Part shown: positions 7,868-18,194 of the stretch, one piece after another
How positions within the stretch are numbered: the stretch's first letter is position 1
How the letters are laid out: each line of letters begins with the position of its first letter
Source: JACCXG01 sp963785755
GTDB taxonomy: Bacteria > Acidobacteriota > Vicinamibacteria > Vicinamibacterales > 2-12-FULL-66-21
Reading direction: 5' to 3'
Length of the DNA: 64,000 nucleotides
NCBI GenBank assembly: GCA_963785755.1
Contig: CAWAXG010000037.1
Location: 234,048 to 298,047, forward strand
Made by a program: the position numbers and the translations under genes
The notes under the pieces: generated by a model
The model's input: only the letters and a program-made list of their open reading frames with translations
Databases searched by the model: none
Told to the model about the DNA's origin: nothing

Positions 7868-9883
7868 ATGAGACTCCGAGTTCATTGCCTCGTGATTGGT
7901 GTCATTGCTTGTACTTCGTTCGCGCCGGTCGACGTCTCGGCGCAAGCGCCTCGACCGTCTGCTGACAGGACGCTCTCTCCATACTTTTTCGTCGACGGCG
8001 GCGATCCCACGGTCGATCGCCTGCCGCTGAAGGATACGCGGGTCGACGTCGCGATCACCGGCGTGATCGCGGACGTGACCGTCCGGCAGCTGTATGAGAA
8101 TCGTGGAACGCGGCCTATTCATGCCCGCTACATCTTTCCTGCCTCGACGCGAGCGGCGGTCTACGGCATGACGATGACCGTGGGCGATGTGCGCATCGTC
8201 GCCAGGATCAAGGAGCGCGAGAAAGCAAAGGCCGAATTCGAAACCGCGAAGCGCCAAGGGAAGAGCGCATCGCTGCTGGAGCAGAGCCGTCCCAACGTCT
8301 TCACGATGAATGTCGCCAACGTGCTTCCGGGCGACACGATCGCCGTCGAGCTGAAGTACACCGAACTGCTCGTGCCGACCGAAGGCGTGTACGAGTTCGT
8401 GTACCCGACCGTCGTCGGTCCGCGGTATGCCGAAAAGCGCGAGAGCCAGGCGGGGCCGGAAGACGCGTTCGTCAAGGCCGCCTATACCCACGAGGACGAG
8501 GAGCCACTCAGCGAGTTCCACCTCGCAGGAACAGTCTCGACCGGCATCCCGATCCAGGAGATCGCGTCCCCCTCGCATCAGGTGTCGTTCCGCTCAACGG
8601 GGCAGGGGCGTGAAGAGATGAGCCTCGCCGACACCGAGCGGCTGTCGGGCAACCGCGACTTCATTCTTCGGTATCGACTCGCCGGCGAGACGATCAGCTC
8701 GGGTCTTCTGCTCTACCAGGGCCGCGAGGAGAACTTCTTTCTGCTCATGGCGGAGCCGCCCAGGGCCGTCGCGGCCGACGAGGTGCCGGCCCGCGAGTAC
8801 ATCTTCGTCCTCGACGTCTCGGGATCGATGCATGGTTTTCCGTTGGATACCGCCAAGAAGCTGATGGGAGACCTCGTCAACGTGCTTCGTCCCTCCGACA
8901 CGTTCAACGTCGTCGTGTTTGCCGACGGCACTGACACGTTCTCGCGAGCCTCCGTTCCAGCGACCAATCCGAATCTCTCGAGTGCGCTGCGGTTCATCGG
9001 GCGGAAGGACGGCGGTGGCGGGACCAGGCTTCTCGGCGCACTCCAGCGCGCCGTGTCACTGCCGCGTCAACCAGGGGTATCGCGCAGCATCGTACTCCTG
9101 ACCGACGGCTACATCGAGGCCGAAGCCGATGTGTTCGACTACGTCCGCAGTCAGCTCGACGACGCCAATTTCTTCGCGTTCGGCATCGGCAGCAGCGTGA
9201 ACCGTTTCCTCATCGAAGGCGTAGCCCGTGCGGGCCTCGGGGAGCCGTTCATCGTCACCGAGAGCGCCGAGGCGGCGGCGGCAGCCGTGAAACTCCGACG
9301 CTACATCGACTCACCTGTGCTGACCGGCATCGACGTAACGTTCCCGGGATTCGACGTCTACGACGTGGAGCCGCGGAAGGTGCCGGATCTCTTTGCCAGC
9401 CGTCCGATCGTCGTCTTCGGAAAGTGGCGAGGCGCTGCCCGCGGGTCCGTCGAGATCTCGGGCCAGACGGGTCGAGGGCGCTATCAGACGTCGATCGCGG
9501 TCGTCCCGCAGAGCTCGGATGCGAGGCAGGCTGCCCTTCGCCATCTCTGGGCACGGACACGGATCGCGAATCTGTCCGACTTCGGTTCTTCTGCCCCATC
9601 CGAAGCTCGCGTCGCCGAAGTCACGTCATTGGGGCTGACTTATGGACTGCTCACGCGGTACACGTCGTTCATTGCCGTGCACGAGATCGTGCGCCGGACC
9701 GCGGAGGGTGCCGACGACGTCGACCAGCCGCTGCCACTTCCAGCGGGCGTCTCGGACCGCGCTGTCGGCGTGACGAGCGGCGTCGAACCAGAGCTCGTGT
9801 GGATGTCAGTAATCGTGCTGGCAGTGTTTGGCTGGGCGTGGTTACTGCGCGTGAAGCGATCGCGCTCAGGAGTCGTCGCGTGA
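7868..9883 (+). CDS. VIT and VWA domain exported protein, putative exosortase substrate
   Basis: About 671 residues. The signal peptide MRLRVHCLVIGVIACTSFAP ends before SAQAPRP. A VIT domain follows (about 30-170: IADVTVRQLYENRG, MTMTVGDVRIVARI, EREKAKAEFETAKRQGK), then a VWA domain with an intact metal site (YIFVLDVSGSMHG; later LLTDGYIEA). The C-terminus has a Gly/Glu-Pro stretch, a single TM (about 640-660) and a basic tail RVKRSRS, the tripartite layout of a sorting signal. The start at 7868 is chosen for the signal peptide; 7820 is possible. Its stop overlaps the exosortase gene (GTGA). The architecture parallels VIT proteins known beside exosortases in other phyla; that it is the substrate is inference. 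Confidence 0.85.
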   Translation: MRLRVHCLVIGVIACTSFAPVDVSAQAPRPSADRTLSPYFFVDGGDPTVDRLPLKDTRVDVAITGVIADVTVRQLYENRGTRPIHARYIFPASTRAAVYGMTMTVGDVRIVARIKEREKAKAEFETAKRQGKSASLLEQSRPNVFTMNVANVLPGDTIAVELKYTELLVPTEGVYEFVYPTVVGPRYAEKRESQAGPEDAFVKAAYTHEDEEPLSEFHLAGTVSTGIPIQEIASPSHQVSFRSTGQGREEMSLADTERLSGNRDFILRYRLAGETISSGLLLYQGREENFFLLMAEPPRAVAADEVPAREYIFVLDVSGSMHGFPLDTAKKLMGDLVNVLRPSDTFNVVVFADGTDTFSRASVPATNPNLSSALRFIGRKDGGGGTRLLGALQRAVSLPRQPGVSRSIVLLTDGYIEAEADVFDYVRSQLDDANFFAFGIGSSVNRFLIEGVARAGLGEPFIVTESAEAAAAAVKLRRYIDSPVLTGIDVTFPGFDVYDVEPRKVPDLFASRPIVVFGKWRGAARGSVEISGQTGRGRYQTSIAVVPQSSDARQAALRHLWARTRIANLSDFGSSAPSEARVAEVTSLGLTYGLLTRYTSFIAVHEIVRRTAEGADDVDQPLPLPAGVSDRAVGVTSGVEPELVWMSVIVLAVFGWAWLLRVKRSRSGVVA

Positions 9884-10407
9884 GGACGAAGCTTTTCGTG
9901 GTGGCAATCGCGGCGCTGGTCATCTGGGGCATGAAGCGTCACTACGCCGACGGGCGCGCGGACGACCTCTGGTGGATCCTGAGCCCGACGGCGCGGGTGG
10001 TTGGCGTGACGACCGGCACCACGTTCGTGGTGGTGCCCTCGGAAGGATACGTCTCGCACGAACGTCTGTTCGTCATCGAGAAGTCGTGCGCCGGGATCAA
10101 CTTCCTGGTCGCCGCCTTCGGCATGCTCGTGTTCGCCTTGCTTCACCGGGTGCGGGCCGGCGTCTCGGGTCTCTTCGTGCTCGGCGCCAGTCTGCTGGCG
10201 AGCTATGGCGCGGCAATCATCGTCAATGCGACGCGCATCACGACCGCCCTGTGGCTTGCCGAACGTCCGTCGGCGCTGTCGACTTTCAGCCCGGCCCAGG
10301 TCCATCGCGTGGAAGGGATCGCGGTGTACTTCACGGGTCTGGTGCTTCTGTACGAGCTCGTGCAGTGCGTCGAGCGCAAGACGGTCCCTGCCGGGAGCAG
10401 GTCATGA
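9880..10407 (+). CDS. xrtK: Short exosortase, resembling class K
   Basis: 175 residues with about five TM segments. It carries the exosortase catalytic triad: Cys70 in EKSCAGINF, Arg119 in VNATRIT and His142 in QVHRVEG. Exosortases are membrane transpeptidase-like enzymes that process C-terminal sorting tails. The protein is much shorter than the usual 280-500-residue enzymes, which fits the compact class-K form; the subclass is assigned from size and context, not a profile score. GTG start overlaps the VIT gene stop by 4 bases and its own stop overlaps the next ATG by 4, so the genes are translationally coupled. Confidence 0.8.
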   Translation: MRTKLFVVAIAALVIWGMKRHYADGRADDLWWILSPTARVVGVTTGTTFVVVPSEGYVSHERLFVIEKSCAGINFLVAAFGMLVFALLHRVRAGVSGLFVLGASLLASYGAAIIVNATRITTALWLAERPSALSTFSPAQVHRVEGIAVYFTGLVLLYELVQCVERKTVPAGSRS

Positions 10408-10667
10408 CCGGTGCGACACGGCCGTCGCCCGCGCAGGCGCTCCGGCGCGCGGCTCTGCCGCTGGCGTGGTATTACGCCGTCACGCTCGCGCTTCCCCTCG
10501 CGAACGGCGCCGCGCAGTCCGGCACCGCCTTCGTGAATCACGCGCTGGTCGTACTCGTCGTCCCACCCGTCCTGATCGTGCTCGCGTCCGCACTCCGCAC
10601 GGCTGCGGCGGTGTCCGCAAGTGCCTGTCGCCGCGAGTTCCGATCGTTCACCTCGAAATCGCTTTGA
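10404..10667 (+). CDS. Small membrane protein in exosortase operon
   Basis: 87 residues with two hydrophobic segments (AALPLAWYYAVTLALPLAN; ALVVLVVPPVLIVLASALR) and a basic C-terminus. The ATG overlaps the exosortase stop (ATGA), the same coupling as between the two upstream genes. I do not recognise a family. The context suggests an accessory to the exosortase step, for example a partner subunit or a chaperone for the substrate tail. Confidence 0.65.
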   Translation: MTGATRPSPAQALRRAALPLAWYYAVTLALPLANGAAQSGTAFVNHALVVLVVPPVLIVLASALRTAAAVSASACRREFRSFTSKSL

Positions 10668-10891
10668 CATCCGTGACGAACCGCAACGGCGGTATCGATT
10701 TCAGGCAACTCACATCGGCCTTCTGCCAGCTGGCTGTTCTTCAGAGCGCCGGTGACGCGCAGCTCGCGCGGCTCTATCGCAAGAGCGGGGAGGCCAGGGC
10801 ACGCGAGATCGAAGCGCGCCTGCTGAAGCTCCTGGCCGCGGCCGACGCCGACCACCCGCTCGTCCTCGAACTGCGCAGCCGGCGGTACTGA
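10664..10891 (+). CDS. Small hypothetical protein, end of exosortase operon
   Basis: About 75 residues reading from a TTG that overlaps the preceding stop (TTGA); a GTG at 10673 is an alternative. The C-terminal half is a charged, probably helical segment (LARLYRKSGEARAREIEARL). No signal peptide or TM is seen, so it would be cytoplasmic. The tight coupling favours a real gene, but it is short and has no recognised homologue. It ends 5 bases before the convergent lipoprotein gene. Confidence 0.45.
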   Translation: MTSVTNRNGGIDFRQLTSAFCQLAVLQSAGDAQLARLYRKSGEARAREIEARLLKLLAAADADHPLVLELRSRRY

Positions 10892-10895
10892 CGGA

Positions 10896-11396
10896 TCAGT
10901 TCGCTGAAGCCGGCATGACGCGGATCGCTCCTTGGAAACACACATTGCGGGTCCCGAACGCGCAGGGCGTGATCACTCGAAACGTCGCATGCACCTGCGC
11001 GCCGATCAGCCATCCATCGGTGACGACACCGTTGAGCACGGCCGTTCCCGTCTCGTTGTTCTGAGTGCCTCGGATGAGGGCTGTGAACGAGTGCGTCCCC
11101 GATGGGTCCAGAACTTCGTAACGGGCCTCGAGCTGAACAACGACGCCGTTGTCGAATGCGTTCCTGCTCAGAACCTCTCCGACAAACGTGCCTACCACGT
11201 CGCCTCCGGTGACGCCCGCCATGTCGGGAAACGTGGTTATCCATTTCGTGAACGTGACTTCAACCGGAGCAGTGGCCCTGGCGCTCTGAGTCTGCGTTGC
11301 CGAGCTAATGGTAGAGGTCGACGGTGACATCGGCGACCGTTGCCCTTGACATGCGGCTCCGAGCACACAGACGCTGAGAATCGTCAAATATCGCAT
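10896..11396 (-). CDS. Hypothetical lipoprotein
   Basis: 166 residues. The signal peptide ends at VLGAACQG, a lipobox, so it is probably anchored in a membrane. After a Ser/Thr-rich linker the rest is a beta-rich domain (VTFTKWITTFPD, VVGTFVGEVL, YEVLDPSGTHSFTALIRG, WLIGAQVHATFRVI) with two Cys near the end (TPCAFGTRNVCFQG) that could pair. No family recognised. It is convergent with the exosortase operon and divergent from the sigma factor gene. Confidence 0.75.
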   Translation of the reverse strand: MRYLTILSVCVLGAACQGQRSPMSPSTSTISSATQTQSARATAPVEVTFTKWITTFPDMAGVTGGDVVGTFVGEVLSRNAFDNGVVVQLEARYEVLDPSGTHSFTALIRGTQNNETGTAVLNGVVTDGWLIGAQVHATFRVITPCAFGTRNVCFQGAIRVMPASAN

Positions 11397-11526
11397 CGCA
11401 TCATCCTTTTGAGAGTGGGACCTGGGAACGTGGCGAATTCCCCCTACTCACAGACGCGAGAACGTGACGAAAACTTGCTCACCCACACGCTGCGATCGGA
11501 TAGACTCCGGGCTTACCAAACCGTCA

Positions 11527-12123
11527 ATGAGCCCGAAGCAGAATCAGCATGCGGACGTGACTGGTCTGTTGCTGGCATGGGGAAGCGGCGACCTGGAGGC
11601 GCGTGACCGGCTTCTCGCCGTCGTGTATGAGGAGCTGAGGCGACGCGCGGCAGCCCATCTTCGCCGCGAGCCGGCCGGCCATACGTTGCAGCCGACCGCA
11701 CTCGTCCATGAAGCCTATCTGCGCCTCGTCAAACAAGACCGCGCGGCCTGGCAGAACCGTGCGCAGTTCTTTGGCGTCGCATCGCAGATGATGCGCCGCA
11801 TCCTCGTCGACCGGGTCCGGGCGAGCAATATGGCAAAGCGATCGGGCCGGTGGACGCGGGTGACGCTCGATGATGAGGTGCCACAGTCGCCGCACGGTGA
11901 GGTTGACGTGCTGGACCTCGATCGCGCGCTGAGCGAACTCGCGGCGTTCGATGTGCGGAAAAGCCAGGTCGCCGAGCTGCGCTTTTTTGGTGGCCTGTCG
12001 CTCGACGAGATGACCCACGTAATGGGACTCTCCGTCGCCACGCTGGAGCGGGAATGGCAGGCAGCGCGCGCGTGGCTCTACGGTCGCCTGACCAGACAGC
12101 CTGATAAGCCTCAGTCCGCCTGA
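11527..12123 (+). CDS. ECF-type RNA polymerase sigma factor
   Basis: 198 residues. Region 2 reads LRRRAAAHLRREPAGHTLQPTALVHEAYLRL and MMRRILVDRVRA; region 4 reads VAELRFFGGLSLDEMTHVMGLSVATLEREWQAARAWL. The pattern LQPTALVHEAYLRL is typical of the ECF group that is commonly encoded beside Ser/Thr kinases in Acidobacteria and Planctomycetes. The ATG at 11527 is chosen because the family begins near MSPKQNQHAD; a further-upstream start adds an unrelated leader. A kinase with the usual N-terminal partner region follows at 12243, so the kinase probably controls this factor's output. Confidence 0.92.
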   Translation: MSPKQNQHADVTGLLLAWGSGDLEARDRLLAVVYEELRRRAAAHLRREPAGHTLQPTALVHEAYLRLVKQDRAAWQNRAQFFGVASQMMRRILVDRVRASNMAKRSGRWTRVTLDDEVPQSPHGEVDVLDLDRALSELAAFDVRKSQVAELRFFGGLSLDEMTHVMGLSVATLEREWQAARAWLYGRLTRQPDKPQSA

Positions 12124-12242
12124 GCCGTCATGTCGTCGCTCTTTCGCCGTTTTCGTCGCGAGCTTTGTCCTGGGGCGCGACGCGATGCTCCACGATCCCG
12201 ACCGGAAGTCTCGGGGACCGAGACACTACTGAAAGCCTCAAC

Positions 12243-15096
12243 ATGACCTCTGAACGGTGGCATCAAGTTACCGAGATTTTTCACGCCGCCCGCGCGTGCG
12301 ATCAAGAGCGCCGCGGTGCATTTGTCGCCGAAGCATGCGGCGGGGACGCACAGCTTCGGGAAGAAGTCGAGATGATGCTGGCAGGCGACGCTGCCGCGGG
12401 TTCCTTTGGCAGAACGCGGCAAGTCCCCTCAACGCCAACGCTCGAGCTCACGTCGTCGGCCCTCAGCTCTCAAGCGGACGCGATGCCGATTCAGGAAATG
12501 GCGCTCCCCCTCGGTACTCGCCTCGGACCCTATGAAATCGTCACCGCGCTCGGCGCGGGGGGAATGGGGGAGGTGTACCGGGCACACGACAGCCGCCTCA
12601 GTCGTGATGTTGCCATCAAGACGCTGCCATCCACGTTCGCCGACAACCCTGAGCGGCTGAATCGCTTCGCCCGGGAAGCGCGTCTCCTGGCGTCACTCAA
12701 TCATCCGAACATCGCGGCGATCTACGGGCTGGAAAAATCCGGCGAGATAAACCATCTGGTCATGGAACTCGTGGAGGGCGAGATTCTCAGCGGCCCGCTA
12801 CCGGTCGACAAGGCACTCGATTATGCGGCCCAGGTCGTTGAAGCCCTGGCAGCCGCTCACGCCAAGGGCATCATTCACCGTGACATCAAGCCAGCCAATG
12901 TGAAGGTCACGCCCGAAGGCAGGGTGAAGGTCCTGGACTTCGGATTGGCGAAAGCAGTCCTGGCGGTTGAAGACAGCCCACCCGTTTCCCAGTTGAACAC
13001 GATTACCGGACTTGGAACGATGGCGGGGCACATCCTCGGCTCACCTCCGTACATGAGCCCGGAGCAGGCGCGCGGCGAAGCTGTCGATGAGCGAACCGAT
13101 ATCTGGGCATTCGGCTGTCTCCTCTATGAACTGATCACCGGGAAACGAGCGTTTCAGGGCGAGGCGTCTTCCGATACCATCGCTGCCGTCCTCAAGTGCG
13201 ACCCGGACTGGAACGCTTTGCCCCGCGGAACTCCGGCCAGCATTCGTGAACTGCTGCGGCGGTGTTTGACGAAGGACCGGGCCAGTCGTCTGCAGCGCAT
13301 CTCGGACGCCCGGAAAACCCTCGAGGACGCGCGGCGCCGGTCGAGCGCCTGGCAAGTCGCTGCCATTGCGACAGCCGCACTGGCGGCGCTGGCGATCGGC
13401 GCGTCCCTCTTCTCGCGCGGGCCGAGTGGTAGCAGCAACCTTTCTCAGTGGATCCAGATCACGAAGCTGCCCGACTCGGTCAGCCAGCCCGCACTATCTC
13501 CGGATGGGAGCAAGATCACGTTTGTTCGCGGCCCGGAGACGTTCTTCGGGCCCGGTCAGGTATACGTCAAGACCTTGCCCGACGGGGAGCCTCTACAACT
13601 GACGCACGACAGCTTGATGAAAATGAGTCCGGTCTTTTCGCTGGACGGCGAGCGAATCAGTTACACAACCGTGGACGACAAGTTCGGTTGGTACAGCTGG
13701 CTCGTCTCCGCCGCGGGCGGTGACCCGAAGCGGTGGCTGCCCAATGCCTCTGGACTTGTCTGGACTGCTCCAGGGAGCCTGCTGTTTTCGGAGATGGCTC
13801 TCGAGAAGATTCCCCATATGGGAATCGTCAGGACCGACGAAAAACGAGTGGGAAAGCGCGACGTCTATTGGCCCGCGCACGCCGATGGCATGGCGCATCA
13901 ATCCTACCCGTCACCGGACGGAAATTGGGTGCTCCTCGTGGAGATGGACGAGCATCACCTCTGGACGCCATGTCGCCTGGTTCCCATGGACGGCAGTTCG
14001 CCTGGCCGGCGGGTCGGACCAACGAGCGGCGCCTGTACGTTTGCCGCGTGGTCACCCGACGGCAAATGGATGTATGTCAACTCGGACAATGGCGGGGTGA
14101 ATCACGTCTGGCGACAGCGGTTCCCTGACGGCACGCCGGAGCAGATCACCTCCGGGCCCACTTCAGAGCAGGGCATTGCAATGGCGGCGGACGGCCGCTC
14201 GTTCATCTCCGCTGTCGCCATCCAGGACATGTCGATATGGCTTCACGACGCGAGGGGTGAGCGACAGATTTCTCCGCTCGAAGCAGTCGCCGTCAATCCC
14301 AAATTCAGCGGTGATGGCAAAAAGCTGTGCTACGCAATCGTCAAAGAGGCCCCAACACCTTTTGCCAACCGGCCTGGTGAAATCTGGGTCGCGGACCTGG
14401 AATCCGGACGTTCCGAGTCCCTCGTGCCCGGCTTTCAGGCATTCGACTATGACATTTCCGCAGATGGTCAGCAGGTTGTGATCGAAGGTGAAGACTCAGA
14501 ACATCTTCGGCGGCTGTGGGTTGTGCCGCTGGACCGGCGTTCACCCCCAGTGCAGATTCCGAATGTCGAGGGACGGCAGGCGAGATTCGGTCCGAGCGGG
14601 GAGATTTTCTTCCGCCGTAGCGAGGAGCGCTCGAACTTTGCCTACCGCGTCCATCCAGATGGGTCGGGACTGCGGAAAGCGGTTGAGCAACCGATCCAAA
14701 TCCTGCGAGCTGTTTCCAGGGACGGACGATGGATCGTGGGATGGGCGGCGCTTCCGGGCGGCGAAGGCGCGGGGTTTCAGGCTTTTTCGCTGAACGGCGA
14801 GGGCACAGTGATCCTCACCAATGCCATCGATTGGACGTGGTCGCCGCGTGGGGACTCCTTTTCTATTTCCCGCGGTCCAGTCGGGGCTGGGCCGCAGCTA
14901 CATCATTCCGCTGCAAGCCGGTGCGGCGATGCCTGCCCTGCCGGCCGGGGGACTTGCTTCGGAGCAGGACATCGCGCAGCTTCCGGGCGCCCGCAGAATC
15001 GACGCGCTCATGGCCGTGCCGGGTCCCTCACCTGACGTGTACGCGTTCCATCGTGGGACCACCCAGCGCAATCTCTACCGGATCCCTGTGCAATAA
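12243..15096 (+). CDS. Ser/Thr protein kinase with TolB-like propeller (frameshifted near 14885)
   Basis: Residues 1-75 form the helical segment seen in sigma-factor-linked kinases (WHQVTEIFHAARACD). The kinase domain spans about 95-360: GAGGMGEVYRAHD, AIKTL, HRDIKPANVKV, DFGLAK, SPPYMSPEQ. One TM (ATAALAALAIGASLF) precedes a ~500-residue WD40/TolB-like propeller with repeated LSPDGSKI-type strands. The frame breaks near 14876-14895: upstream reading ends in nonsense at 15035, while the +1 frame continues GRSYIIPLQAG to TTQRNLYRIPVQ at 15096, the expected family C-terminus. Removing one G from the GGGG run restores the frame, so a base-calling error is likely. Confidence 0.88.
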
Positions 15097-15173
15097 GAGG
15101 AGCGAAGTCTGTCCCGCTGCAGCCGCGCAGCGGCCAAGGCGGACCCAGACACCGGACGTAGTAATCTCTGCAC

Positions 15174-18082
15174 GTGGTTGGCACCCACGTCTCCCATTAC
15201 CGCATCATCAGCCTTATTGGTGCGGGTGGAATGGGTACGGTCTACCTCGCCGAAGATACGACCCTGAAGCGGCGGGTCGCACTCAAGTTCCTGCCGCCAG
15301 AGCGAGTCGGCAGCAGCGACGCCGCAGCTCGTCTGCTGCGGGAGGCGCGCGCGGCCAGTGCGCTCGACCACCCGCACATCGCGACCATCTACGAAATCGG
15401 CACCCACGCCGGACAGCCGTTCATCGCGATGGTGTACTACGAAGGGGAGACCCTTGCCGCGCGATTGACCCGCGGTTCGTTGTCCATTGACGAGGTCGCG
15501 CGGATTCTCGCGCAGGTCGCCGACGCGATCCAGGCTGCACACGATGCCGGGATCGTCCACCGTGACTTGAAGCCGTCGAATGTGATGCTGACCCCGACGG
15601 GACAAGTCAAGGTCCTGGACTTTGGCATCGCGAAAACCGAAACCGCGGACACGGCGACGCAGCTGACGGCTGTTGGCGACGCGATCGGCACGGCTGCTTA
15701 CATGTCGCCTGAGCAGGCCGCAGGCGAAGCCGTGGACGCACGATCGGATCTCTGGTCCCTGGGAGTCGTGACCTACGAGATGCTGACCGGCCGTCCTCCC
15801 TTCCAGGGTACAAACGCGCGTGCGGTCATGCAGGCCGTGATGACGTCCACACCGGTGCCGGTCACGAAGCTGCGGAACGACAGTGTCCCGGAGTTGGAAG
15901 AAGTCGTGACGAAGACGCTCGTGCGGGACCGCGAGCGCCGCGCATTGACCGCCAGCGCGGTGCGGGATCTTGCCGCATCCTGTCACGCCCGGCTCTCTTC
16001 CGGACCGTCTCCGGCACTCGCGCCGCCGCGTACCTCACCGCGACTGTGGATTACCGTGGCGGTCGTGGGGCTGGCGATTGCCGGCGGATCGATCGCGTGG
16101 TTCGCTGAGCGCAACGCGAAGGTTCGCTGGGCGCGTCTTGAAGCCTTGCCTCAGATCATCCGGCTCGGGGGTGACGATAGGTTCGACGCCGCGTACCGCC
16201 TGGCGCAGCAGGCGCAGCGCTACATTCCTGACGATCCGGTGCTCCTGGAACAGCTGCGCGAAATCACTCGGCCCGCAACGATCGAGTCTGATCCTGCCGG
16301 AGCCGAGGTCTTCTACCGTCCCTACGGCGAAAGGGACGGAGCATGGCGGCCCATTGGCAAGACGCCGGTAACGGGCGCGATCGTGCCGCGTGGGGCACAC
16401 CAGTGGAAAGTGCAGCTGCCGGGCCACGAGACGGCGGAGGATGTCGGGCCGGATCAGTTCTCGCGGGCGACGCACCTCCGCTTTGCGCTCTTCCCTTCCA
16501 CGCAAGTGCCGACGGGCATGGTCCGGATCGCCTCGGCAGGGAGCTCGGTCAGAGCATCGATGCCGTCGCTGGAACACCTTGCCCCAGTGACGGTTCCCGA
16601 CTTCTGGATCGATCGGCACGAGGTGACGAACCGCGCCTTCAAGCAATTCGTGGACGACGGCGGGTACCGGCGCCCCGAGCTGTGGCAGGAACCCTTTGTC
16701 AAAGACGGCCGGACGTTGACGTTTGCGGCCTGGATGGCATTGTTTCGCGACGCGACCGGTCGGCCGGGCCCTGCCGACTGGGAGCTCGGTAACTACGTGG
16801 CCGGGCACGATGACTATCCCGTCACCGGCGTCAGCTGGTACGAAGCCGCCGCGTATGCGCGCTGGGCCGGCAAGTCGCTGCCGACCCTCTATCACTGGTC
16901 TCGCGCTGCCGGCCTGAGCCTCAGTGGCGACGTCGTCCCAGTCAGCAACTTCGATGGGAAATCCGTGCTTCCGGTGGGCGCTTCTCATGGGACGACCCGC
17001 GGGGGCACGACTGACATGGCTGGTAACGTGAAAGAGTGGGCACTGAACGCCTCTGGCGAGAAGAAGCGCTACGTGCTGGGAGGCGGTTGGGACGAACCGG
17101 TGTACATGTTCAACGATCCGGATGCGCAGCCGCCACTCACGCGAGGCCGGACACATGGTTTCCGCTGCATCAAGGTGGATCGCGCGGAGGACTTGTCAGC
17201 GCTGGCCGGTGAGATCACGCCTTCGTTACGGGACCCGCGGCAGGCGAGACCGGTCAGCGACACCGTGTTCAATGCCTGGCGAACCACCCTGTACTCTTCG
17301 ATCACGGAGACCTGAAGGTCCAGCAGGAAGGGACCGACGATGCGTTTCCGGACTGGCGGAGGGAAAAGGTCAGCTACGCCGCAGCGTATGGCGACGAACG
17401 CATCCCCGCATATTTGTTTCTCCCGAAGAACGCGGCCCCACCCTACCAGGTGATGATCGGGTTCTCGGGCGGCAACGTCTTCTTCGAACGCTCCAGTGCC
17501 AACAGCACGGACTTCCATCGCTTCAGCTTCCTGATGCGGAGCGGCCGGGCTTTGCTGTACCCAGTCTACAAAAGCACGTTCGAGCGCGCAGACAGCGTAA
17601 AGTCCGACACGCCGAACATCAGCGCAACCTACCGTGACCACATGGTGATGTGGTCGAAGGACGTGGGGCGCTCGGTCGATTACCTCCGGAGTCGTTCCGA
17701 CATCGCGAAGGACAAGATTGGATTCATCGGGTTGAGCACGGGCGCCTCGCTGGCGCCGGTGTTTCTCGCGGTCGAACCGCGGATCTCACTCGGCGTCATC
17801 TACATGGGCGGTCTTTACCTGCAGCCCTCCCTACCGGAAGCGGACACCGTGAACTTCGCGCCGCGCGTGAAGGCTCCCGTCCTGATGCTCAACGGCCGCT
17901 TCGATTATTTCTTCCCGACGAGCACTTCTCAGGAACCGCTGTGGAAACTCCTGGGCATGCGCGACGAGGACAAAAGGCAGAGGCTCTATGACGCGTCGCA
18001 CAATATTCCGCGCAACGAGATGATGAAGGAGGTCGTCGACTGGATGGACAAATACTGGGGTCCTCCGGTGCCGCTACGCTAG
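15174..18082 (+). CDS. Ser/Thr kinase fused to formylglycine-enzyme-like and alpha/beta hydrolase modules (frameshifted near 17290)
   Basis: The kinase domain covers residues 1-275 (GAGGMGTVYLAED, ALKFLPP, HRDLKPSNVML, DFGIAK), then one TM, a PEGA-like region, and a FGE-sulfatase/SUMF1-like domain about 440-680 (DFWIDRHEVTNRAFKQFVDDGG, PVTGVSWYEAAAYARWAGKS, DMAGNVKEWALN, GGGWDE, GFRCI). At about 17285-17294 the frame shifts: the alternative frame continues FDHGDLKV, DWRREKVSYAAAYGDERIPAYLFLP and then a dienelactone-hydrolase-like domain with nucleophile motif GLSTG and a closing DASHNIP. Adding one T to TCTT restores a single ~970-residue protein. GTG start at 15174. Probably a membrane kinase with an extracytoplasmic sensor or enzyme part. 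Confidence 0.85.
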
Positions 18083-18194
18083 TCCCCTGGAAACGAAATC
18101 GCTGGCTATCCGTCCATTTTTCGGCGCTTTTCTGCTAGACTGCCGTCCTTCTCACACAGATCGACGAATTATTGGCCGGCCGCAGGAGGACTGA

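Noticed and set aside
10538..10945. Minus-strand open frame opposite the exosortase operon end
   Set aside because: It overlaps three coupled plus-strand genes and the lipoprotein's 3' end, with no domain similarity.
15159..15173. TAGTAATCT before GTG 15174 as a third leaderless-type -10 box
   Set aside because: The spacing to the start codon does not match the 11 nt seen at the other two kinases and the hexamer is weak.
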